Shown here piece after piece: positions 38,284 through 46,685 of a stretch of DNA of 64,000 bases. The notes beneath the pieces are model-generated. The model was given only the letters and a program-made list of their open reading frames with translations. It searched no databases and was not told the origin of the DNA. The stretch's first letter is position 1; every line of letters starts with the position of its first letter. This stretch comes from Bifidobacterium breve DSM 20213 = JCM 1192. Its GTDB lineage: Bacteria > Actinomycetota > Actinomycetes > Actinomycetales > Bifidobacteriaceae. The translations under genes were made by a program, and so were the position numbers. The stretch spans positions 124,001 to 188,000 of the forward strand of contig NZ_AP012324.1 of assembly GCF_001025175.1 (NCBI RefSeq), read 5' to 3'.

Positions 38284-39297
38284 ATGGCTGAAAACGAATG
38301 GCTCAGTAAAGACTTCTACAAAGTCCTTGGTGTCTCCAAGGACGCTTCGGACGACGACATCAAAAAGGCGTACCGCAAGCTCGCCCGCAAGTACCACCCT
38401 GACGTCAACAAGACCAAGGAAGCCGAGGAGAAGTTCAAGGACATCTCCGAAGCTTACGACGTGCTGAGCAAGAAAGAAGATCGCCAAAAGTACGACGCGA
38501 TTCGCCAGTTCGGTATGGGCGGCGCCCGCTTTGCCGGTGGTTCCGGTGCCGGCGGCTTCGACGCTTCCGGCTTCTCCGACATCTTCGGCTCCATGTTTGG
38601 CCAGGGTGCCGGTGGCAACGGTTCGCGTATCCGCTTCTCCACTTCGGGCGGCGGCAACCCCAATCTCAACGACATCTTCTCGATGTTCGGTGGAGCCGCG
38701 GGGCAGGGTGCTGGCGGCTACGGCCAGCAGGCATACGGTAACGCCGGTGGCTACGGCTATGAGGAAGCCCCGCGCCCCGAAAACGGCGAGGACCGCAACT
38801 CCAAGATCAGCTTGACCCTTCGTCAGGCGGTCAAGGGTGCGACCGTGTCCCTGTCCGTGGATGGCAAGAAGTTCAAGGCTCATGTGCCCGCCGGCGTCAA
38901 GGACGGTCAGAAGATCAAGCTGGCCGGCAAGGGCAAGCCGGGCATCAACGGCGGCAAGGCCGGCGATTTGTACCTGCACGTCACCGTCAATCCGGATTCC
39001 ACGTTCTCGATGCGCGGTCGTGACATCGTCATGAACCTGCCCGTCACCGTAGGCCAGGCCGTGGCCGGCGGCAAGGTTGACGCCAAGGACATCGACGGGA
39101 ACCTGGTTACCTTCAAGGTGCCCGCGGGCTCCAGCTCCGGTGCCGAGGTCAAGTTGGCCGGGCTGGGCGTCAAGCGTGGCAACCAGCCGGGCGACCTGAT
39201 CGGCCGTGTGCAGATCATGGTCCCTGCCAAGCCGGGTCTGGCGGTCAAGCACGCCGCCAAAGAATTCGACGAAAAAGCCGGCGACTATCTCAACTAA
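38284..39297 (+). CDS. dnaJ: DnaJ-type co-chaperone (no zinc finger)
   Basis: A 337-residue J-protein. The J domain (residues 9-75) has the HPD motif in [10 protein letters not shown] Gly/Phe-rich linker ([20 protein letters not shown] and on to ~160) follows, then the substrate-binding beta domains ([20 protein letters not shown] ...). The CxxCxGxG zinc-binding repeats are absent, so it is the type II / CbpA-like form usual for the HspR-linked copy. It should activate the DnaK encoded upstream. The ATG follows AAAGGAGACATGA. Confidence 0.95.
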   Translation: MAENEWLSKDFYKVLGVSKDASDDDIKKAYRKLARKYHPDVNKTKEAEEKFKDISEAYDVLSKKEDRQKYDAIRQFGMGGARFAGGSGAGGFDASGFSDIFGSMFGQGAGGNGSRIRFSTSGGGNPNLNDIFSMFGGAAGQGAGGYGQQAYGNAGGYGYEEAPRPENGEDRNSKISLTLRQAVKGATVSLSVDGKKFKAHVPAGVKDGQKIKLAGKGKPGINGGKAGDLYLHVTVNPDSTFSMRGRDIVMNLPVTVGQAVAGGKVDAKDIDGNLVTFKVPAGSSSGAEVKLAGLGVKRGNQPGDLIGRVQIMVPAKPGLAVKHAAKEFDEKAGDYLN

Positions 39298-39302
39298 CAG
39301 GG

Positions 39303-39454
39303 GCTCCGCTGGCAGAAGCTGAATGAGCGCAATCTTGGCTCCCGCTGGCAGAAGCTGAATGAGCGCAATCTTGGCTCCCGCTGGTGGGAGCTGTCAGCCA
39401 AAGGCTGACTGAGGGTGGTCTTGGCTCCCCTCTCTGAGGGGAGCCGGGAGTCGA
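39303..39454. repeat. REP-like repeat cluster with 36-bp tandem duplication
   Basis: The segment GCTGGCAGAAGCTGAATGAG ... CTTGGCTCC occurs twice with a 36-base step (39303 and 39339). A normal family unit follows (GGCTCCCGCTGGTGGGAGCT GTCAGCC...GACTGAGGGTGG) and then a hairpin TTGGCTCCCCTCTCTGAGGGGAGCC. All of it lies between dnaJ and hspR. Confidence 0.7.
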
Positions 39455-39487
39455 ACCGAAGGCTCTCAAAATCACAGGAGGTGAACA

Positions 39488-40075
39488 ATGGCGCGGTTAG
39501 CCAACCAGATGAAGCAGTTGTACGCGATGTGCGCAACCGCGCTCGTGATGGGCAGGGCCGATCTCGACGGAGCCGATGACGTCGGCTTCGACATCGAACT
39601 GCCCATCTTCACCGTCGGCCAGACCGCCGAGTTGGCCAACATTCACCCCCAGACCCTCCGTCAGTACGACCGCCTCGGTTTGGTTCGTCCGCAGCGCACG
39701 GATGGCGGCGCTCGCCGCTATTGCCTGCGTGACATTGCCCGCCTGACTCGCGCTCAGCGCCTGAGCCAGGACGAAGGCATCAATCTTTCCGGCATCGCAC
39801 GCATTTTGGTCCTCGAAGAGGAGAATCGCCAACTGCGCCGCGAAGTCAAACGCATGCAAACCGGCGACCAGGAGAGCGTTTTCGCCGCAGGCCGTGACGG
39901 CAATATTGTGGAGGTACAACGCTCCAACCGCGCCCGCCTCTGGCGCAACGCCATCCGCCGCGAAACCCGCGAACTGCCCGGCCGCGATACTGCCGCCGAT
40001 ACCGCTGCCGGCGCCACCGGCGACTCCAACTCCACTCCCGCCGACTTCAAGTCCATGGTCCTGTGGGGTTGGTGA
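39488..40075 (+). CDS. hspR: Heat-shock repressor HspR (MerR family)
   Basis: A 195-residue MerR-type repressor. The HTH region is FTVGQTAELANIHPQTLRQYDRLGLVRPQRTDGGARRYCLRDIARL (about residues 40-85), typical of HspR. A coiled coil with Glu/Arg repeats follows (EEENRQLRREVKRM). The N-terminal ~38 residues and the C-terminal tail are less conserved. HspR binds HAIR sites and, with DnaK as co-repressor, shuts the operon. It is last in that operon here. The start has a strong CAGGAGGTGAACA site. Confidence 0.94.
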   Translation: MARLANQMKQLYAMCATALVMGRADLDGADDVGFDIELPIFTVGQTAELANIHPQTLRQYDRLGLVRPQRTDGGARRYCLRDIARLTRAQRLSQDEGINLSGIARILVLEEENRQLRREVKRMQTGDQESVFAAGRDGNIVEVQRSNRARLWRNAIRRETRELPGRDTAADTAAGATGDSNSTPADFKSMVLWGW

Positions 40076-40164
40076 GTCTGGCCGCGTTGCTTCGATTCCT
40101 TCTCCATTCGTAAAACTGTTTGTTATCTCACATCGGGCAGCTGCCGAAAGAAGCACGAATTTTC

Positions 40165-40193
40165 TTGACGGAGATGTCAAGGTTTGTTACGGT
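40165..40193 (+). promoter_or_regulatory. Putative promoter of the TPP-riboswitch transcript
   Basis: TTGACG (40165-40170) and the weak TACGGT (40188-40193) are 17 bases apart. They lie directly upstream of the riboswitch aptamer. Confidence 0.4.
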
Positions 40194-40210
40194 GACGTGC
40201 GAAAACCGAT

Positions 40211-40290
40211 TCGTAAGGGGTGCTTTAGGCTGAGACGGTATGTGCCGAACCCTTCGAACCTGTGAGCTAACACTCGCGTAGGGAATGCGA
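40211..40290 (+). ncRNA. TPP riboswitch (THI element)
   Basis: The aptamer core is clear: GGGGTGC, GGCTGAGA, then GAACCCTTCGAACCTG and GCGTAGGGAA, in the fixed order of the thiamine pyrophosphate riboswitch. P1 is formed by TCGTA (40211-40215) and TGCGA (40286-40290). It should shut down the downstream gene when thiamine pyrophosphate is abundant. The gene it controls is only a stump. Confidence 0.92.
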
Positions 40291-40347
40291 CGGTTGAACT
40301 CCTCTGTTCGGCTCGGCATCCCATATGCGCGTTGAGAGAGGAAGCGT

Positions 40348-40512
40348 ATGTCAATACGCAAGGAGCTGACCGCCCAGAACGTACTGCTGGGTTTTCAGCA
40401 CGTGTTCGTTTCCAATGTTTGGCTTGATCCGGTATTCGTGGCAGGAGCGATTGGCTTACCTATCGCCCTGTCGTCGAACATGATTACGGTTCTTCGCAGA
40501 CTACCAAATTGA
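40348..40512 (+). pseudogene. Truncated permease (5' stump) behind the TPP riboswitch
   Basis: The ATG after GAGAGAGGAAGCGT opens a 54-codon frame. It begins MSIRKELTAQ and continues QNVLLGFQHVFVSNVWLDPV and FVAGAIGLPIALSSNM, which looks like the start of an uracil/xanthine-type or related multi-helix permease. The frame then reads ITVLRRLPN and stops. A normal family member has 400 or more residues. Given the riboswitch, the intact gene probably took up thiamine or a precursor; this is inference. The break lies near 40460-40485, where LuxC-like sequence starts in another frame. Confidence 0.7.
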
Positions 40513-41261
40513 TTGCGGGCAAAGTCGCCGGATCCAAGCCCTGTCTAGGTTACGGAGCAAAAGTCGGGTTGGCGTTCATTGGCCGAGAGGCTTTGCGCCC
40601 TGATACCTATGCCGATACCGTGCATCGTGTGGCTGTTGACATCGCCACATATGACCAGCAAAGCTGCCTGGCTCCGCAGACCGTGTTCGTGGAGACTAAT
40701 GGAGCCCTCACCCCTCGTGAAGTGGCTCAGCTGCTCGGTGGCGAGCTTGAGAATCAGCGGCGCAAATATCCGCGCTCCGTATTGAGTGACGCCGAGAACG
40801 TGGCCATTCAGCGGGTGCGCACCGACACTGAGATGAGAGCCTTGATGGGCGGGAAGGCCGCGGTGTTCGCCAGTGGCCATAGCACGGCATGGTCGGTGCT
40901 GTATCGAGAACTTGACGGTAGCGGTGCCGACGAGGATGTTGCTTCGCTGATGTCGCCGTTGAACCGCACCGTCAACGTGGTGGCGGTGCCAGATTTGTTG
41001 GACGCTGCCAGAAGACTGACTTCCTGCCGTGGCTGGCTGCAGAGCTGCGGTGTCGCTGTGGATTCAACCAGACTGTTTGGTCTTGCAGATATATTGGCCG
41101 CGGTCGGTGTGAATCGCATCTGTCCGCTCGGTGAGATGGATCGGGCGAAATCCGGCTGGCATCATGATGGGGGCTTCAACCTCATCGATCTGTTGCGCGC
41201 GGTGGATGTCGAACGCGGCAGCGACGCGTACAGCGATTCGTTCGATATGGATATGGAATAG
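40428..41261 (+). pseudogene. Truncated LuxC-like acyl-CoA reductase (C-terminal part)
   Basis: The frame is open from 40428, with the family resemblance starting near YGSSQTTK (40485) and an annotatable TTG start at 40509. It carries the C-terminal half of a LuxC-type long-chain acyl reductase: CLGYGAKVGLAFIG, then VDIATYDQQSCLAPQTVFVE with the likely catalytic Cys, and CPLGEMDRAKSGWHHDGGFNLIDLLR near the end. Family members have 400-480 residues; here about 260 remain, without the N-terminal NADPH-binding part. The 5' end is replaced by the riboswitch and permease stump. An SDR gene follows 53 bases later, which fits a former acyl-aldehyde cluster. Probably non-functional. Confidence 0.7.
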
Positions 41262-41314
41262 GCCTGTGCTGTTGCGGGCAGCAGGGGCTGGTAGCAGGGC
41301 GAAAGGCAAGGGCA

Positions 41315-42118
41315 ATGACAGAGCAAAGCGATATGGCACGGCGTCCAATGGTGAATCTGGATGGCAGAACAGCGATTATCACCGGTTCCGGCAAGGGCAT
41401 AGGAGCGGCCGTGGCGAAATGCCTGGCATCGCACGGAGCCGCTGTCGTCATCAATTACGTACATGACGCCGCCAGCGCGCAGCGCACTGTTGAAGACATC
41501 CACTCACTGGGAGGCTTGGCTATAGCTGTACAGGCGGATGTTTGCGATGAATCGCAATCTTCCAAGCTGGTGGGTACCGCTGTCGGCTCATTCGGCGGCG
41601 TGGACATCTTAGTGAATAATGCTTTCGGACGCTTCTCCTTTGATCCGCGTCGCCGTTCCACTTTTGCTGGAGGCGATTGGGATGAGTTTGGCGCACAGAT
41701 CGAGGGATGCCTGCATGGTGCATATCTGATGTGCTCACATGTGGTGCCGCTGATGCGAGCCCAGACCTCCGGGCGTATCATCAACATCTCCAGCAATCTG
41801 GTCGATTCGCCCATCGTGCCCTACCATTCGTATATCACTGCCAAAGGCGGCTTGGTCGGCATGACCCGCTCTCTGGCCCAGGAGCTGGGCGGCTTCGGCA
41901 TTACCGTTAATGCCATTGCCGCAGGTTTGACGGCCGGAACCGCATCCAGCGCAGCCACCACCGAGGATGTTCGTGAACGAATCATTGCCATGACGCCTCT
42001 TGGCCGCCTTGCCCGTCCCGATGACATCGCCGGAGGGGTCGCGTTGTTGGCGTCCGACATGGCCGGCTTCATTACCGGGCAATGTCTGCACGTCGATGGT
42101 GGTTTGACCATGCGCTGA
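41315..42118 (+). CDS. Short-chain dehydrogenase/reductase (FabG-like)
   Basis: A 267-residue cytoplasmic NAD(P)-dependent oxidoreductase. The cofactor motif TGSGKGIG is at residues 27-34 and NNAFG near 102. The catalytic Ser-Tyr-Lys triad is in NISSNLV and YHSYITAK. The C-terminus has GRLARPDDIAGGVALLASD and GQCLHVDGG, as in 3-oxoacyl-ACP reductases. It follows the LuxC remnant on the same strand and probably belonged to the same acyl-reducing cluster. The first ATG is used; a second (codon 6) is possible. The substrate is unknown. Confidence 0.88.
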   Translation: MTEQSDMARRPMVNLDGRTAIITGSGKGIGAAVAKCLASHGAAVVINYVHDAASAQRTVEDIHSLGGLAIAVQADVCDESQSSKLVGTAVGSFGGVDILVNNAFGRFSFDPRRRSTFAGGDWDEFGAQIEGCLHGAYLMCSHVVPLMRAQTSGRIINISSNLVDSPIVPYHSYITAKGGLVGMTRSLAQELGGFGITVNAIAAGLTAGTASSAATTEDVRERIIAMTPLGRLARPDDIAGGVALLASDMAGFITGQCLHVDGGLTMR

Positions 42119-42230
42119 AGTGCCGGAGCGGTGTGCTGACGCGCTATGGTTGTCGCATCCGGTTGGTGCAATGGAATGCAGCAAGAGTAAAGGCGCCGAT
42201 TGGCGTGCGGTCATGCGAACGGAGGTAACC

Positions 42231-42902
42231 ATGCTGCTCAAAGCCGTGTTCTGGGATTTGGACGGTACTCTCATCGATTCTGAGCCGCTCTGGCATGACG
42301 GTGAGATTGAGATCGCGCACAACAATGGCGGCGAGTGGAACGAGGACCTCGGTTGGGAGTGCTCCGGCACTCCGGTGCCACACGTGGCGGAGGTCATGAT
42401 TGCGCATGGCTGCACATTGAGCATTCCCGAAATCGACAAGCAGCTCAAGGATTATGTATTCAAGGCGGAGGTCGAACGTCTGCCGTGGATTCCTGGTGTG
42501 CAAGACGTGCTGCGTTCGCTCAAGGAAGCCGACATCCCATCCATGCTGGTCACTACTTCGCCTCGCCGCATGGCCGAGAACATCATGAAGCAGGCTGATG
42601 GATTGCTTGCCGGCTACGTCTGCGGCGATGATCCGTACGAGCACAAGCCGAGCCCTGCCCCATATCTGGCCGCGGCTGAGAGACTCGGCATCGCGCCTGA
42701 AGACATGGTCAAGTGCGTGGTAATGGAAGATTCCTCATCCGGCCTGCGCTCCGGCGCCGCCTCGGGGGCCACACTAATTGCGCAGACTGGCTGGATTCGC
42801 ACCGACACTTCCGGCCTTGGTCAGTTTGCCTCCATCGACTCGTATGAGGGCATCGATGCGGCCGCGCTGGACGCCTTTGTGCGGCAGCGTTTGGGGGAGT
42901 AG
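42231..42902 (+). CDS. HAD-family phosphatase (beta-phosphoglucomutase-like)
   Basis: A 223-residue HAD hydrolase. Motif I is WDLDGTLIDSEP with the nucleophile Asp, motif II is VTTSPR, the Lys of motif III is in HKPSPAPYLAAAERLG, and motif IV is VVMEDSSSGLRSG. The helical cap lies between motifs I and II. This pattern is common to phosphatases of sugar phosphates and to beta-phosphoglucomutases; the substrate cannot be told. The ATG after CGGAGGTAACC is clearly the start, although the frame extends 37 codons upstream. Confidence 0.9.
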   Translation: MLLKAVFWDLDGTLIDSEPLWHDGEIEIAHNNGGEWNEDLGWECSGTPVPHVAEVMIAHGCTLSIPEIDKQLKDYVFKAEVERLPWIPGVQDVLRSLKEADIPSMLVTTSPRRMAENIMKQADGLLAGYVCGDDPYEHKPSPAPYLAAAERLGIAPEDMVKCVVMEDSSSGLRSGAASGATLIAQTGWIRTDTSGLGQFASIDSYEGIDAAALDAFVRQRLGE

Positions 42903-43053
42903 AAATTTCGTTTGTATTGCGGAGTTTGTGTGGGAAACCCCCAGTCGACCTGATGTTATAGGCCGGCTGGTAGGGTGTTTGACGGTTTGCATATAACTGT
43001 CTGGTTCATTGGGCTGGCAGCTCAATACAAGATTTAGTACTCATAGGAAACAC

Positions 43054-43779
43054 ATGGGCTTCGTTAATTTCATCCTCGAACTGCTGAAGGATCCGCGTGC
43101 CGCGATTGCCGGTTGGATTGCCATGGGTGTGGCGCCGACCCTCGGCTTCATCTTCCTCATCGTATTTATCGAAACGGGTGTGGTGTTCTTCCCATTCCTG
43201 CCGGGCGACTCCCTGCTGTTCGCTGCCGGTGTGTTCGCCGCTCCCGATGCCGCGACCGGCAAGGCTGCGCTGCCGCTGTTCTGGCTGCTGCCGGTGGTCT
43301 GGTGCGCCCCGATTGTCGGTGACCAGTGCAATTACTTCATTGGCCACTTCTTCGGCCGCCGCATTATCCAGTCCGGCAAGGTGAAGGCCTTGACCCCGGA
43401 GCGTTTGGCCAAAACTGAGCACATGATTGAGAAGTGGGGCCCGCTGGCTGTGTTCCTGGGCCGTTTCTTCCCGTTCATTCGTACGTTCATGCCGTTCATC
43501 TCCGGTATTTCCGGCATGCGTTGGAGCCGATTCACCCCGTTCTCGGTGGCTGGCGGCCTGTGCTGGTCCACGCTGTTCACGCTGCTGGGTTACTTCTTCG
43601 GCAATATTCCGGCCGTGCAGGATCACTTCGAATTGGTGATCGTGCTGATTCTGCTGGTTTCGCTGGCGCCCACCATCATCGGTTTGCTGAAGGCCAAGTT
43701 CGGCAAGAAGAAGCCGGAGTCGGTTGCCGATTCCCAGCTGGATACGATGGAATCCGGTATCGAGAACCTTAATAAGTAG
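43054..43779 (+). CDS. DedA-family membrane protein
   Basis: A 241-residue membrane protein of the DedA/VTT (SNARE-associated) family. Conserved segments: ETGVVFFPFLPGDSLLFAAG, GDQCNYFIGHFFGRRI, and FLGRFFPFIRTFMPFISGISGMRW, with the family Arg and Pro residues. About five membrane segments are predicted. Family members act in lipid-carrier (undecaprenyl phosphate or phospholipid) flipping. The ATG follows ATAGGAAACAC; an in-frame start 45 bases upstream has no ribosome-binding site. A terminator follows the gene. Confidence 0.92.
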   Translation: MGFVNFILELLKDPRAAIAGWIAMGVAPTLGFIFLIVFIETGVVFFPFLPGDSLLFAAGVFAAPDAATGKAALPLFWLLPVVWCAPIVGDQCNYFIGHFFGRRIIQSGKVKALTPERLAKTEHMIEKWGPLAVFLGRFFPFIRTFMPFISGISGMRWSRFTPFSVAGGLCWSTLFTLLGYFFGNIPAVQDHFELVIVLILLVSLAPTIIGLLKAKFGKKKPESVADSQLDTMESGIENLNK

Positions 43780-43810
43780 TTTTTGGTGCTGTAGGGTTCG
43801 TTTCTTTTCC

Positions 43811-43848
43811 AAGCCCCGTTCCGCATGTGATGTGCGGAACGGGGCTTT
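43811..43848 (+). terminator. Rho-independent terminator after the DedA gene
   Basis: AAGCCCCGTTCCGC (43811-43824) pairs with GCGGAACGGGGCTT (43834-43847), followed by TTGTTGTGTT. It separates the DedA gene from the Tad locus. Confidence 0.8.
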
Positions 43849-43854
43849 GTTGTG

Positions 43855-43916
43855 TTATCCACATTGTTGGTGGACAACATGCCGGGGTGTGGATAATTCG
43901 GCAAGCTGGAACCACA
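43855..43916. promoter_or_regulatory. Tad-locus upstream element, copy 1 (inverted DnaA-box-like sites)
   Basis: TTATCCACA (43855-43863) and TGTGGATAA (43888-43896) are perfect DnaA-box sequences in opposite orientation. They are followed by GGCAAGCTGGAACCACA. The 62-base block recurs at 47422-47483 with about 80% identity and the same 33-base spacing. Confidence 0.75.
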
Positions 43917-43965
43917 GAACCTGATTTCGGTTGAAATAGGTTGGCTCGCACGGTTCAATCTCCCT

Positions 43966-44904
43966 ATGAATATCGACACATCCTCTCGCACTGTTCGCGT
44001 TGCTCGCTCTCCGGCAGCGGCCGTTTCGTCCCCTCCCCAGTCCGCTGGGGTCGGGCCCTCCCCGCCGCCGCGCTACTACACCCCTCCTCCGCAACCAATG
44101 GCTGCGTATGAGAGAAAACGGTCGAACAGGACTCCGGAAGAATCGTTCTCCACGAACGTGGCATTGCACAATATTGTGACCGTGACCTCGGGTCACGGTG
44201 GCGTGGGGCTCAGCGTCATGGCCTCTATGCTTGCGCTGACGCTCACGGAGCGTGGGCAAAGCTGCGTGCTGGTCGATGCCGATTTCGTGGCGGGATGCTT
44301 GGATCTGCTGCTTGGCCTCGAGCGTGAGCCGGGTCTGCGTTTCAGTCAGATAGACGCTCCGTTGGGCCGTATTGAAGGAGCGGCACTGCGTCATGAGCTC
44401 ATTGACTGGGAGGGTATTCGTGTGCTGCCGTGCGATCCCTGGAGCACGCGGCAGCCTGAATGGTGGGAAGTGCAGGCCGTGATTCGGGCACTTGCCGAAA
44501 CGCACGATATTGTCATCGTAGATGCCGGCCAGGGAGGCCTGATTGAAACAGTGAGTGACTTGCGCCATGGAGTGCAGGTGATGGCCGCGGAACTTTCAGT
44601 AATCGGTTTGGCTCGGGCCAAAGCCCATCGGCTCAGATTGTCCGCATGGGAATGCGGGATTCCCCATATTGGCGGCATCGAACCGAGAGGTACGCCGCGA
44701 GGTCGCGGGAGCGTGGATGTTGCCGAAGCCGAAGATTATCTGAGCGCTGCAGTGGTGGGTCCCATCCGTCTGACTTCCAGCTTGTGCGGTGATGTGCTTG
44801 AGGGATTAGGCATCCGATCCGTGCCCAAGGGAAGTCGTAAGGCCATCGAGGCGCTCGCCGATGCGGTGGAGCGGGATATTCGCGCTGGTGCTCGGGCTGC
44901 CTGA
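43966..44904 (+). CDS. tadZ: TadZ/CpaE-like MinD-family ATPase of the Tad pilus
   Basis: A 312-residue protein with a Pro/Ser-rich N-terminal ~60 residues and a MinD/ParA-like domain. The deviant Walker A region reads TSGHGGVGLSVMAS, with Leu where a Lys normally precedes Ser. The switch region has VLVDADFVAGCLDLLLGLE, and HDIVIVDAGQGG is the Walker B strand. TadZ proteins localise the Tad secretion machine at the membrane. It is first in the run tadZ-tadA-tadB-tadC. The start has no good ribosome-binding site, so a later ATG (44098) is possible. Confidence 0.85.
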   Translation: MNIDTSSRTVRVARSPAAAVSSPPQSAGVGPSPPPRYYTPPPQPMAAYERKRSNRTPEESFSTNVALHNIVTVTSGHGGVGLSVMASMLALTLTERGQSCVLVDADFVAGCLDLLLGLEREPGLRFSQIDAPLGRIEGAALRHELIDWEGIRVLPCDPWSTRQPEWWEVQAVIRALAETHDIVIVDAGQGGLIETVSDLRHGVQVMAAELSVIGLARAKAHRLRLSAWECGIPHIGGIEPRGTPRGRGSVDVAEAEDYLSAAVVGPIRLTSSLCGDVLEGLGIRSVPKGSRKAIEALADAVERDIRAGARAA

Positions 44905-44920
44905 TTGAAGTGGGGATATC

Positions 44921-45940
44921 ATGACGGCATTGCATCGCGCAGGCATGTTTTTCGGGTTATTGGATGAGCTTGCTTCAGATGATCGAGTCACTGATATTGC
45001 GGTGACTTGTGAGGGCCGCGTCTGGGCGGATCGTGGCAGCGGTATGCGGGAGCATATCTTGCAAGTGCCATTCCGATCGCCGCAAGTGGTGCGTGATTAT
45101 GCGGTGCAGTTATGCGCGCAATTGGGGCGCCGCCTGGATGATGCGTGCCCTATTGCCGATGCTTCCAATATGCATGGTGTGCGTGTCCATGCGGTGATAG
45201 CGCCGTTAGTGCCGCAGGGGGCGTCGATTTCCATACGATTCCCCGGCAGCGAGGTGGCATCGTTGCAGCGGCTTGCCCAGTTGGGCATGTTTCCTGCCGG
45301 CTGGATTTCGGTACTAAGCGGGCTGGTGAGCAAGAGAGCCGCCGTGCTGATTACTGGCGGTACCGGCGTGGGCAAGACCACCCTGGCAAAGGCGTTGCTT
45401 GCGCAGTGTGATGCGAATGACCGTATCGTCACCGTGGAAGAGGTGCGGGAGCTTGTCGATTTTGGCCATGGGAATCATGTTTCCATGGCGGCGAGGGAAG
45501 CGAACGTTGAAGGCGAAGGTGCGGTGGGCCTTCCCGATTTGGTGAAAGCCACGCTGCGCATGCGCCCCGACCGGGTGGTGTTGGGGGAATGCCGTGGCGA
45601 GGAGATTGTGGATCTGCTGAGGGCGTTCAATTCCGGCCACCGGGGCGGCATGACCACCTTGCATGCGAACAGCGTGGCGCAAGTGCCGCAGCGTTTGATC
45701 GCACTGGGATTACTGGCCGGGGTGGCTCCTCGTGCATTGGCCATGCTTGCCGAAGGCGCCTTCGATGCGGTGCTGCATCTTGAACGAGTGGACGGCCGTA
45801 GGCATATTGCACAAATCGGCACTTTGCACGCCTCGTATGGTGAATTGCAAGGCGTTCCATTGGTGGCTTGGGACGGTTCGGCCGAGCCTCGATATTCACC
45901 TCAGTGGCGTGATTTCGCGGCATTGTGGGGCTGTAGCTAG
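44921..45940 (+). CDS. tadA: Tad pilus assembly ATPase TadA (CpaF)
   Basis: A 339-residue type II/IV secretion ATPase. The N-terminal domain carries TDIAVTCEGRVWADRGSGM, followed by Walker A ITGGTGVGKTTLAKALL (about residues 145-160), the Asp box VEEVRELVD, Walker B in RPDRVVLGECRG and the His box SGHRGGMTTLHANS. It is shorter than many TadA proteins because it lacks a long N-terminal extension. It powers polymerisation of the Flp pilin encoded at 47634. It starts 16 bases after tadZ. Confidence 0.94.
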   Translation: MTALHRAGMFFGLLDELASDDRVTDIAVTCEGRVWADRGSGMREHILQVPFRSPQVVRDYAVQLCAQLGRRLDDACPIADASNMHGVRVHAVIAPLVPQGASISIRFPGSEVASLQRLAQLGMFPAGWISVLSGLVSKRAAVLITGGTGVGKTTLAKALLAQCDANDRIVTVEEVRELVDFGHGNHVSMAAREANVEGEGAVGLPDLVKATLRMRPDRVVLGECRGEEIVDLLRAFNSGHRGGMTTLHANSVAQVPQRLIALGLLAGVAPRALAMLAEGAFDAVLHLERVDGRRHIAQIGTLHASYGELQGVPLVAWDGSAEPRYSPQWRDFAALWGCS

Positions 45941-45952
45941 GGGGGTGGGATA

Positions 45953-46663
45953 TTGCTCTGGTGTGTGATGCTGACAATGGTCGCTGTGCTGATATGGCCT
46001 AGTCGCCAATCTGGGGTTGTTGATCGTCTGCGTGATGTGCGGAGTCTTTCTGGAAGGCTCAATCGAGGTGCTGGTGGAGGTTTCGTGAGCCGGAATGGGT
46101 GGGACTCGAACGTCGGAGGTGGTGCTGGGCGTAGAACGACAGCAGCATTGCCGAGGAACGGAATCGCTCAGGTATTGGCCTCCGCCATTGCTCGCATGGC
46201 AGGTGGAGGAACGCTGGTGGAAGCGTTCGAGGAGCAATTCGGCGGACGTTTTGCCGTGCGCAGGCTGACCCCACAACGCCTGACCGACTTGTTTGAGCGG
46301 CGACGATTGCCGGACGAATCACGCGCGCAGTCCGTGCGTGCCGCCATGGGCGCTGCTGCGGCAGCGACAGTCAGCGAGGAATTGGGCTGCCGTGCCGTGC
46401 CCTGCTTGGAGGCGGTATTGGATGTCTACTCGCATATGAGATTGATGCAGAACATGAGGGCGCAGGCCTTCGCCGTGCCTCAAGCCACGGTTGGTTTGCT
46501 CAGCGCGTTGCCGGCAATCGCGGTTGTGTTGGGGGAATTGATGGGAGCTCACCCCTTGCTATTCTTGTTCGGTTCTCAACGCGGCCTAGTGTGTTTGGTG
46601 TCGGGCGGATGCTGCTATGTGGTCGGTCTGGTTTGGATGCGCGCCCTGATGCGAGACGGCTGA
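45953..46663 (+). CDS. tadB: Tad pilus membrane protein TadB
   Basis: A 236-residue membrane protein of the GspF/TadB class. A short N-terminal hydrophobic segment (MLTMVAVLIWPS) is followed by a cytoplasmic part with RMAGGGTLVEAFEEQFGGRF. Two C-terminal helices (TVGLLSALPAIAVVLGELMG and LVCLVSGGCCYVVGLVWM) end it. The start is TTG 45953 behind GGGGGGTGGGATA, or ATG 45968. Together with TadC it forms the inner-membrane platform. Recognition rests on position and topology more than on strong motifs. Confidence 0.8.
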   Translation: MLWCVMLTMVAVLIWPSRQSGVVDRLRDVRSLSGRLNRGAGGGFVSRNGWDSNVGGGAGRRTTAALPRNGIAQVLASAIARMAGGGTLVEAFEEQFGGRFAVRRLTPQRLTDLFERRRLPDESRAQSVRAAMGAAAAATVSEELGCRAVPCLEAVLDVYSHMRLMQNMRAQAFAVPQATVGLLSALPAIAVVLGELMGAHPLLFLFGSQRGLVCLVSGGCCYVVGLVWMRALMRDG

Positions 46664-46685
46664 CAGCTATCGGGGTGAGGCGAAG

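Noticed and set aside
43855-43896. Chromosomal replication origin (DnaA boxes)
   Set aside because: Only two boxes, no AT-rich unwinding region and no dnaA/dnaN nearby; the repeated block at 47422 points to gene regulation.
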